A stretch of 5,309 nt of DNA from an uncultured Lachnospiraceae bacterium. Lineage in GTDB: Bacteria > Bacillota > Clostridia > Lachnospirales > Lachnospiraceae. Below are positions 1 through 5,309 of the stretch, in pieces. Under the pieces are notes generated by a model that saw only the letters and a list, made by a program, of their open reading frames with translations, searched no databases and had not been told where the DNA came from. The DNA lies in the NCBI GenBank assembly GCA_902782815.1, contig CACZOS010000420.1, forward strand, positions 1 through 5,309, given 5' to 3'. The position numbers and the translations under genes were made by a program. Every line of letters begins with the position of its first letter. The stretch's first letter is position 1.

Positions 1-2
1 AG

Positions 3-2627
3 AGATATATTTATATCCTTTCCTTTCTGCTTCCGCTGATCACCCTGATCTGCGGAATGATCTACCTGGGAGTGGCACCGTTTGGGGATAACTCATTGCT
101 GATCATCGATGGGCTTCACCAATACATGCCATTCTTTTCTGTGTTATACGACAAACTGCGGGGAGGAGAGACCCTTTATTATACTTTTCGAACCGGACTG
201 GGGGTCAATTTTCTTTCCCTCTTCTCCTATTATCTTTCCAGTCCCCTGAATCTGTTTATTCTCCTGTTTAGAAGAGAACAGCTGAATATGGCGGTCAGTC
301 TGCTGATCGTTCTTAAGCTTGCTTTAAGCGGGCTTTTTGCCTCGGTCTATTTTACCGCCAGGAGTGAAAAACCCGGTCTGCATATCCCGGCCGTTTCCGT
401 TGCCTATGCCCTGAACGGCTATATGGTAGGTTACTGCTGGAATGTCAACTGGCTGGATGCCGTCATGGTACTGCCCCTGATCCTGCTGGGGATAGAGAGA
501 CTGATTCAGGAGGATGACGGGAGACTGTACGGGATAAGCCTCTTTTATGCCCTCTTCTGCAATTATTATATCGGCTTTATGATCTGCATCTTCAGCCTGA
601 TCTGGTTTTTCTTCTGCCGTTTCAGATCACCGGCGGTTTTTTTCCGCAGGGGGCTGTCCTTTGCGGTATACTCTCTGCTGGCGGGTGGTATGGCTGCCGT
701 TATCCTGATTCCGGCTTATCTGGGGATCAAAGCCACATCCTCCGGCGGGGATATGGGACTGCCGTCCCATTCCTGGATCACCGGTTTCTGGGATCTCATC
801 AGCAGGCAGTTTGATATGGCCTATCCGGTTACCCACGATAATTTTGACGGAAACGCAAACCTCTATTTCGGTATGTTTGCCGTGATCTTCCTCTTCCTCT
901 ATCTGTTTAACCGGGAGATCAGGCTGACGGATAAACTGAAAAAAGTCTTTCTGGTCCTTTTCTTTTATCTGAGTTTCAATGAGGAGATCCTCAATTTTAT
1001 CTGGCACGGATTTCATAACCAGTACGGCATTCCCAACCGTTTTTCTTTCCTCTATGGCTTTCTGCTTCTTTCCATGGCCTTCGATGTGCTGGAGCATATG
1101 GAAGCCATGCGGGTCTGGGAGCCTGTTGCGGCCCTGATCATCAGTCTGGGCCTGCTGGGGGGAAGCTGGTTTTATGCCGGGACGAAGCCCGAGACGGAGG
1201 TGACTGTTTCCGCGGCCGTCCTTCTGCTGGCCTACGGAGTGCTGTTGTTCCTGGCCGGGAAGAAAAACGGTCCGTCCATTTTTAAAACGATGATCCCTGC
1301 CCTGATCGCCGGCGAGCTGGTGGTCACCAGTCTGATCGGTTTTGATTCAAACGGGCAGATCAGTATCTCCAAGTTCTTCAATGCCACCAGGGAGATGGAG
1401 GAGGCGGTGAAGGATAATGAGGACGGTACATTTTTCCGCAGTGAGCTGGCAGAGGCTAAACTTGTGGATGAGAGTACCTGGTATCCCATGCATGCCGTCA
1501 GTCTTTTCGGGTCCACAGCCAGAAGCCAGACGGTGGATATCATGGATAATCTCGGTTTCAACACCGGCATCAACGAGTACCTTTACAAGGGGGCAACCCC
1601 CGTCAGCAATCTCATGCTGAATGTCCGTGACCTCTATTTCCATGAAGAGGACAGACTGGAGACGGAATTTACCGAGGAAAAGAGCTATGGTTCCATGACC
1701 CTTTACCGGAATCCCGTCCGGGGTATGTCCATAGGTTACGGGATTAGCAAGGATATTGATTACTGGTATTATTACAGTGATTATCCCTTCCGGGTGCTCA
1801 ATGATTTCTGCTATCAGGGGTACGGGGTAAGTACTGTCTTTGAAGATATTCCCATACCGGATCCTGTCTGTTCCGGCTGCACGGTTTCCCGGACGAATGA
1901 CGGAGAATACTATTTCAGCTTTGAGGACAAACAGCCGGATAATCTGACTTTTACCCTTGAGATGGGGGAAGGGTCGGACAACCTGTATCTTTTCTATGAC
2001 GGTACCCAGGTGGATAATGTGAAGGTCAGCGTCAACGGTTCCGTGATTCTGGACGGTGACCGTGACGGAAGGATCATGGCAGTAGGCTCCGTGCCGGAGA
2101 ACTCCTTTGTCCTGGTGGAAATGTCCCTCAAGGGGGAACAGACCAACGGTTATGTCCGCCTGTCTGCCGCTTCTTTCAGTCCGGAGGAGTATGCCCGTCT
2201 GGTACAGGAGATGACCCAGCAGGCTTTTGAGGTAAGCCGGATGAGTGATCATCATATCGAGGGAAGGATGGATGCCATCGAGGAAGAGTACCTTTTCTTT
2301 TCCATTCCCTACGATGAGGGCTGGAGGGTTGCCATAGACGGTAAAAAGGCGGAAACCACAAAGGTTGGCAATGCTTTTCTTTCTGTTATAATACCGGAAG
2401 GAGAACATGAGATCACTATGGACTTCCTTCCTCCGGGACTGATTCCCGGTGTGTGGGTGTCCGTGGCCTCTGTTCTCACTTATGTGTTGCTTTGGATCAG
2501 CACTTCCGGCAGGAAAAGGAGGAAAGGCAGTGAAGGCAAAAAAAACAGCAGCGGTAATAATGGGAATGATCCTGACCCTGACAGCAGTGATGGGGTCAGC
2601 CCCGGTGAAGGTGAAGGCGGACAGTGA
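3..2627 (+). CDS. yfhO: YfhO-family polytopic membrane protein (GT-C-type glycosyltransferase-like), 5' end cut by window edge
   Basis: The reading frame is open from base 3 to the TGA at 2625-2627 (874 residues) and has no start inside the first hydrophobic segment. The true start therefore lies upstream, and the ATG at 57 falls within the first membrane helix. YfhO proteins are usually about 850-900 residues, so little is missing. Visible family traits are an acidic residue in the first outside loop (IIDGLHQY, Asp codon 108-110), SSPLNL after the next loop, NVNWLDAV (Asp codon 456-458), many membrane helices up to about 1340, and NRFSF near 1036. A large extracytoplasmic beta-rich domain follows (about 1345-2430) with the typical IPYDEGWRVAIDGKK end, then a last helix near 2436-2498. 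In Bacillus subtilis, YfhO works with CsbB in glycosylating lipoteichoic acid from a lipid-linked sugar. An analogous envelope role here is inference. The last 33 or so residues are hydrophilic and low in complexity, and overlap the next gene. Confidence 0.88.
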   Translation, partial: RYIYILSFLLPLITLICGMIYLGVAPFGDNSLLIIDGLHQYMPFFSVLYDKLRGGETLYYTFRTGLGVNFLSLFSYYLSSPLNLFILLFRREQLNMAVSLLIVLKLALSGLFASVYFTARSEKPGLHIPAVSVAYALNGYMVGYCWNVNWLDAVMVLPLILLGIERLIQEDDGRLYGISLFYALFCNYYIGFMICIFSLIWFFFCRFRSPAVFFRRGLSFAVYSLLAGGMAAVILIPAYLGIKATSSGGDMGLPSHSWITGFWDLISRQFDMAYPVTHDNFDGNANLYFGMFAVIFLFLYLFNREIRLTDKLKKVFLVLFFYLSFNEEILNFIWHGFHNQYGIPNRFSFLYGFLLLSMAFDVLEHMEAMRVWEPVAALIISLGLLGGSWFYAGTKPETEVTVSAAVLLLAYGVLLFLAGKKNGPSIFKTMIPALIAGELVVTSLIGFDSNGQISISKFFNATREMEEAVKDNEDGTFFRSELAEAKLVDESTWYPMHAVSLFGSTARSQTVDIMDNLGFNTGINEYLYKGATPVSNLMLNVRDLYFHEEDRLETEFTEEKSYGSMTLYRNPVRGMSIGYGISKDIDYWYYYSDYPFRVLNDFCYQGYGVSTVFEDIPIPDPVCSGCTVSRTNDGEYYFSFEDKQPDNLTFTLEMGEGSDNLYLFYDGTQVDNVKVSVNGSVILDGDRDGRIMAVGSVPENSFVLVEMSLKGEQTNGYVRLSAASFSPEEYARLVQEMTQQAFEVSRMSDHHIEGRMDAIEEEYLFFSIPYDEGWRVAIDGKKAETTKVGNAFLSVIIPEGEHEITMDFLPPGLIPGVWVSVASVLTYVLLWISTSGRKRRKGSEGKKNSSGNNGNDPDPDSSDGVSPGEGEGGQ
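2516..2522 (+). promoter_or_regulatory. Ribosome binding site deciding the GTG start of the DUF1002 gene
   Basis: AAGGAGG lies inside the end of yfhO, 7 bases before the GTG at 2530. It is a near-perfect Shine-Dalgarno match at ideal spacing. It favours GTG 2530 over the in-frame ATG at 2449, which would put a cysteine- and tryptophan-rich stretch ahead of the signal peptide. Confidence 0.85.
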
Positions 2628-3414
2628 GGAAAAACCTTATCTGTCCCTTGGCGCAGATCTTAAATCTGAGGAAAAAGCCAGGGTCTTCGACCTGCTGGGC
2701 ATCGATCCCGATGAGCTTGATGATTATCAGCTGGTGGCGGTTACCAACAAGGATGAGCATAAATATCTGGACAATTATTTAAATCCATCTCTTATCGGTT
2801 CCCGTGCCCTCTCCTCCGTTCTCATCGAGAAAAGGGGGGAAGGGGAAGGAATCCGTGTGACCACAAAGAATATCAGCTACTGTACGGAAGGAATGTATGA
2901 AAATGCCCTGACCACCGCCGGGATCACCGATGCAGAAGTGATCGTTGCCGGTCCGAGCAAGATCTCCGGAACCGCCGCCCTGGTGGGAGCCATGACAGCT
3001 TACGAAAAGATGACCGGAGAAGAAATCGGGGAGACGGAGAAGGATACCGCCACTAATGAGCTTGTGCTGACCGGACAGCTGGCGGAGGAAATCGGAGACA
3101 GTGAAAAAGCGGAGCAGTTCATCGCCATGCTGAAGGAATTTATCGCTGACCATGAAAATCCCAGTGATGAGGAGATGGAAAAAGCGGTGGAGGAAGGAGA
3201 AAAAAAATTCGGCTTCAGCCTGACGGAAGAACAGAAGGAGGAGATATTGGATCTCATGAAGAAGATTTCCCGTCTTGACCTGGATGTGGGTCAGCTGAAA
3301 CAGCAGGCCAGGGAAATCTACGAAAAGATTTCCAGTATGGAGATCGACCATAAAGGGCTTTTCGAAAAAGTGAAGAGCTGGCTGCAGGAAATCCTGGATT
3401 TCTTTGGAAAATAA
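2530..3414 (+). CDS. Secreted DUF1002 domain protein
   Basis: The protein has 294 residues from a GTG start chosen by its ribosome site. Residues 1-30 form a Sec signal peptide: basic MKAKK-type start, hydrophobic core at about 7-24, and likely cleavage after VKA (residue 30). No lipobox is seen, so it should be released or wall-associated rather than a lipoprotein. The mature part matches the DUF1002 family (Pfam PF06207): LGADL near 40-44, TNKDEHKYL at 72-80, IGSRALSSV at 89-97, TTKNISYCTEGMYENAL at 111-127 and AGPSKISGTAALVGAM at 140-155. The second half is charged and helical, ending in an amphipathic segment (LFEKVKSWLQEILDFF). DUF1002 proteins occur in Firmicutes, and I know of no established function. 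The gene overlaps yfhO by 98 bases, which implies joint transcription and probably coupled translation. A likely terminator follows. The family call is firm; the role is unknown. Confidence 0.88.
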   Translation: MKAKKTAAVIMGMILTLTAVMGSAPVKVKADSEEKPYLSLGADLKSEEKARVFDLLGIDPDELDDYQLVAVTNKDEHKYLDNYLNPSLIGSRALSSVLIEKRGEGEGIRVTTKNISYCTEGMYENALTTAGITDAEVIVAGPSKISGTAALVGAMTAYEKMTGEEIGETEKDTATNELVLTGQLAEEIGDSEKAEQFIAMLKEFIADHENPSDEEMEKAVEEGEKKFGFSLTEEQKEEILDLMKKISRLDLDVGQLKQQAREIYEKISSMEIDHKGLFEKVKSWLQEILDFFGK

Positions 3415-3454
3415 ACAGGATGCTGTAAAAAACGAAATCACTGAAAACTACTCT

Positions 3455-3536
3455 CAGGCGGGGTGGAAAGAGTTTTCTTCAGAAGTGTCGGGACACCTGT
3501 TTCAGGAAAATTTTTGCACCCCGTCTGTTTATTTAT
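3455..3536 (+). terminator. Long interrupted hairpin, probable intrinsic terminator of the yfhO-DUF1002 unit
   Basis: CAGGCGGGGTG (3455-3465) can pair with CACCCCGTCTG (3517-3527): 11 pairs including one G-T wobble. It encloses a second stem, 3471-3479 with 3504-3512 (9 pairs, two wobbles), and a small GTGT-CGGG-ACAC tip at 3485-3496, flanked by CAG/CTG pairing. The T-rich TTTATTTAT follows directly at 3528-3536. It starts 40 bases after the DUF1002 stop and ends before the next promoter, as expected for a terminator. The loop is longer and the T-tract less pure than in a classic terminator, so another RNA role is possible. Confidence 0.6.
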
Positions 3537-3579
3537 GAAAATATAAATGTAAAAATATACTAAAATTGGAAAAATATGG

Positions 3580-3608
3580 TTTACAAAAAGTCGGCCCTGT
3601 GCTATAGT
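3580..3608 (+). promoter_or_regulatory. Sigma-A-type promoter with extended -10, driving the tad-like genes
   Basis: The -35 box TTTACA (3580-3585, five of six matches) and the -10 box TATAGT (3603-3608, five of six) are 17 bases apart. The -10 is preceded by TGTGC (3598-3602), which fits the TRTGN extended -10 common in Firmicutes. The expected transcription start is near A3615, giving a leader of about 26 bases before GTG 3641. The 50 bases upstream are very AT-rich, which could act as an UP element. Confidence 0.75.
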
Positions 3609-3625
3609 GAGGTTACGAAATCATG

Positions 3626-3632
3626 AGGGGGG
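3626..3632 (+). promoter_or_regulatory. Ribosome binding site deciding the GTG start of the TadZ-like gene
   Basis: AGGGGGG lies 8 bases before GTG 3641. It supports GTG 3641 rather than the in-frame ATG at 3623. That ATG would lie only about 8 bases after the predicted transcription start, and its only candidate Shine-Dalgarno (GAGG, 3609-3612) would fall outside the transcript. Confidence 0.6.
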
Positions 3633-3640
3633 AAAGTACC

Positions 3641-4591
3641 GTGGCAAAAAGACTGGTCATCGGTGGTGAAGGTGAATATGTCAGAAGACTGAGCGGCTAT
3701 CTTATGAACCATCTTGCCGGGGAAGTACTTATCCATAGCTATACCGACCCCGGACTTCTGGCAGAAAGGGAACAGAAAGCGGATCTTTATCTGCTGGAGG
3801 AAACTTTTTATAAGGGACTTGTGATGATTAATCCCGTCTTTTCCGGGGACAGGGTCCTCATCTTGGGAGAGGAGGAGGGTGAAGACAGGTTCTGCCGTTA
3901 TGACCGGCCGTACAGACTGGTCTCCCGTATTGATCAGAGATTGTTTTCCTCCTGCGGAGAAAGGAAGGAGTCCGGCGGAAGAAACGGACTCACTGCGGTT
4001 TATGCCCCGTTTTCCGGCATGTCTTTAAAAGACTGGATCATGCCGAGGATGAATCCCGGTGATCTTTATCTCGGACTCCAGGATATGGGTCCGGAAGTTC
4101 TGACACAGGAGACAGGGGGAGAAAGGAAGGGAAGGCATCCCTTTTCCTTTTCTTCCCGGGAGGACAGGACCGATGAAGAGAGTGAGGATATGAGGGACCT
4201 GTGCTATTATATCCATCTTCGTGAGGAGTCTCTTTTTGAGAAGCTGGACAGGATGGTACGATGTGATGAGGGGCGCTTCTATCTGGAGTCTCCGCCGTGG
4301 TTTTTTGATTTTCTGGGCCTTACCGAAGAGGATTTCCGGTGGTTTTATTTACATCTTAAGGATAAGGCATTCTCAGGGGAGATTTATGTGGGACTTGGTA
4401 ATTCTGCCGTTCCTTCTCTGGAGATCTTTCGTCTTTTTGACCGGCTCATCATCCTTGACTTTCCCGGGAAGGAACTGATCCAAAGCTTTTGCCTGAAGCT
4501 GGTCAGGACCCTGGAGGAGGACGGAACAGCCCCTCTGTTGAAGATTGAGATGATGGAGTATATGGAGGATGAGAGAGTTATGCCGGTTTGA
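3641..4591 (+). CDS. Divergent TadZ/CpaE-like protein with degenerate ATPase domain
   Basis: The protein has 316 residues from GTG 3641. TadZ/CpaE proteins have a receiver-like N-terminal domain followed by a MinD/ParA-type ATPase domain, and help place Tad pilus machinery in the cell. Residues 1-100 have the receiver-like alternation (RLVIGG at 4-9, ADLYLLEE at 47-54, VLILGEE at 72-78) but lack the usual acidic pair after strand 1 and a clear phospho-acceptor Asp. TAVYAPFSGMSLKD (118-131) aligns with the YSPxGGxGKTT P-loop, yet Leu129 stands where the catalytic Lys should be. VGLGN (250-254) takes the place of the LDLGD Walker B strand, so both Asp are gone. YYIHLREESLFEKLDRMV and IFRLFDRLIILDF keep the family outline. 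It is the first gene after the promoter and overlaps the cpaF-like gene by 23 bases, which supports the assignment. No transmembrane segment is seen, so it is probably cytoplasmic. Assignment rests on motif alignment by eye plus context. Confidence 0.68.
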   Translation: MAKRLVIGGEGEYVRRLSGYLMNHLAGEVLIHSYTDPGLLAEREQKADLYLLEETFYKGLVMINPVFSGDRVLILGEEEGEDRFCRYDRPYRLVSRIDQRLFSSCGERKESGGRNGLTAVYAPFSGMSLKDWIMPRMNPGDLYLGLQDMGPEVLTQETGGERKGRHPFSFSSREDRTDEESEDMRDLCYYIHLREESLFEKLDRMVRCDEGRFYLESPPWFFDFLGLTEEDFRWFYLHLKDKAFSGEIYVGLGNSAVPSLEIFRLFDRLIILDFPGKELIQSFCLKLVRTLEEDGTAPLLKIEMMEYMEDERVMPV

Positions 4592-5309
4592 CCGGGCCAG
4601 GTTAAAGGCAGAAGTGGTGGACAGTCTTAGAGACAGCCTCAATCTTTCAGATGAAGATATCTACCTGGCTATTGACAGGGCTATTCTGAAGGAGAGCCAT
4701 GAGAAATACGGAAGTCTGGAGGAGAAGATCATTCTGCGGGAACAGATCTTTGATGCCATTCGGAATATGGGTATTCTGGAGAAGTATCTTAAGGATGAGC
4801 AGGTGACCGAGATTATGGTCATCGGACCGGAGAAGATTTTCATCGAACGGGACGGGGTACTCATCCGTACCCGGGAAAGATTTGATACTGAGGATGAGGT
4901 TTATCAGGTGATCGACCAGATCCTGGCTCCCATCAACCGGGTGGTCAATGAATCCTCCCCTCTGGTGGACGCGAGACTGCCGGACGGTTCCAGAGTCCAT
5001 ATCGTGATACCCCCCGTCTCTCTGGAGGGACCCACCATAACTATTCGAAAATTTATCAGGGGAGGGATGACCATGGACCGGCTGATCGCCTTCGGCTCTT
5101 TTCCGCCGGATCTGGAGCCGGTTCTCGCCGCCTTTGTCCGTGCCCGCTACAACATACTGATCAGCGGGGCCACCAATTCCGGCAAATCTTCTCTGATCAA
5201 TGCCCTGTCCGGATATATCGGGTGCCAGGAACGGATCATCACCATCGAGGATTCCGCCGAACTCCAGTTTTTCCATGTGGATAATCTTGTCCGGCTTGAG
5301 GCCAGGAAT
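4569..5309 (+). CDS. cpaF: CpaF/TadA-family type II/IV secretion ATPase, 3' end cut by window edge
   Basis: The first 247 residues are present; the family is usually about 400-480 long, so the C-terminal half lies beyond the window. It is the hexameric ATPase that powers Tad/Flp pilus assembly at the inner face of the membrane. An N-terminal helical region (SLNLSDEDIYLAIDRAI) leads to VTEIMVIGPEKIFIERDG, then the hallmark ESSPLVDARLPDGSR (128-142) and VIPP, TITIRKF, a Walker A GATNSGKS (200-207) and TIEDSAEL (225-232). The frame ends in VRLEAR, matching the family's VRLETR. Walker B and the His-box are beyond the edge. ATG 4569 is chosen because it includes the family's N-terminal helix and couples to the preceding gene by a 23-base overlap. 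GGAGG (4564-4568) touches the ATG and is too close to serve it, so GATGGAG (4552-4558) is the more likely ribosome site. GTG 4614 or 4617 is an alternative start. Confidence 0.92.
   Translation, partial: MRELCRFDRARLKAEVVDSLRDSLNLSDEDIYLAIDRAILKESHEKYGSLEEKIILREQIFDAIRNMGILEKYLKDEQVTEIMVIGPEKIFIERDGVLIRTRERFDTEDEVYQVIDQILAPINRVVNESSPLVDARLPDGSRVHIVIPPVSLEGPTITIRKFIRGGMTMDRLIAFGSFPPDLEPVLAAFVRARYNILISGATNSGKSSLINALSGYIGCQERIITIEDSAELQFFHVDNLVRLEARN

Noticed and set aside
1347..2408. A 353-codon open frame on the minus strand inside yfhO
   Set aside because: It lies wholly opposite a well-conserved YfhO coding region. Its translation shows no recognisable family, and it lacks a promoter or ribosome site of note. 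It is a shadow of the real gene.
2449..2529. Upstream ATG start for the DUF1002 gene, adding 27 residues
   Set aside because: The extra residues would precede a textbook signal peptide, and the perfect Shine-Dalgarno points to GTG 2530.
2779..3441. A 220-codon open frame on the minus strand opposite DUF1002
   Set aside because: It overlaps the secure DUF1002 motifs and starts in the terminator region. Its Phe/Leu/His-rich translation is typical of a shadow of charged helical coding sequence.
3533..3561. Possible second promoter with -10 TATACT at 3556-3561
   Set aside because: No acceptable -35 lies at the right distance (about three of six matches), and the region is AT-rich, so a -10-like word is expected by chance. 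The promoter at 3580-3608 is far better.
3623..3640. ATG 3623 as start of the TadZ-like gene
   Set aside because: It lies about 8 bases after the predicted transcription start, with its only ribosome-site candidate upstream of the transcript. The GGGGGG-type site fits GTG 3641, after which the family's strand 1 begins at once.
3641..4591. TadZ-like gene as a pseudogene
   Set aside because: The frame is intact over its full length, with a good promoter, ribosome site and coupling to cpaF. Only catalytic residues are missing, which suggests a changed role rather than decay.
4647..5276. A 209-codon open frame on the minus strand opposite cpaF
   Set aside because: The + strand frame carries all the CpaF motifs. 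The minus-strand translation has no domain character and is a by-product of + strand codon use.

Overview
The window looks like a stretch of chromosome from an anaerobic Firmicute, most likely a clostridium of the Lachnospiraceae type. The grounds are the protein families present (YfhO, DUF1002, and a TadZ/CpaF pair of clostridial style), the strong AGGAGG-type ribosome site, the sigma-A-type extended -10 promoter and the moderate base composition. This is a judgement from family resemblance, not a database match. All four genes lie on the + strand and form two transcription units.

Unit 1 (left edge to about 3536): a nearly complete YfhO-family polytopic membrane protein, cut at its N-terminus by the window edge, is followed by a secreted DUF1002 protein. 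The DUF1002 gene starts at a GTG inside the end of yfhO, with a strong ribosome site. The 98-base overlap carries almost exactly the DUF1002 signal peptide in one frame and a hydrophilic low-complexity YfhO tail in the other. A long interrupted hairpin followed by a T-rich stretch, about 40 bases after the DUF1002 stop, is the likely terminator. YfhO relatives in Bacillus take part in glycosylating lipoteichoic acid, so this unit probably concerns the cell envelope.

Unit 2 (3580 to right edge): a clear promoter (TTTACA, 17-base spacer, extended -10 TGTGC-TATAGT) drives what seems to be the start of a Tad/Flp-type pilus or secretion locus. Its first gene is a divergent TadZ/CpaE-like protein in which both the Walker A lysine and the Walker B aspartate appear to be lost. 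It overlaps by 23 bases the start of a CpaF/TadA-family secretion ATPase, which runs off the right edge just after its Walker A and TIED motifs. The rest of the locus (TadB/TadC-like membrane proteins, pilins, prepilin peptidase) would be expected beyond the window.

The most interesting points are the apparent pseudo-ATPase TadZ paired with a CpaF that has an unusual P-loop, and the overprinted yfhO/DUF1002 junction. No RNA genes, mobile elements, CRISPR arrays or repeat families were seen.
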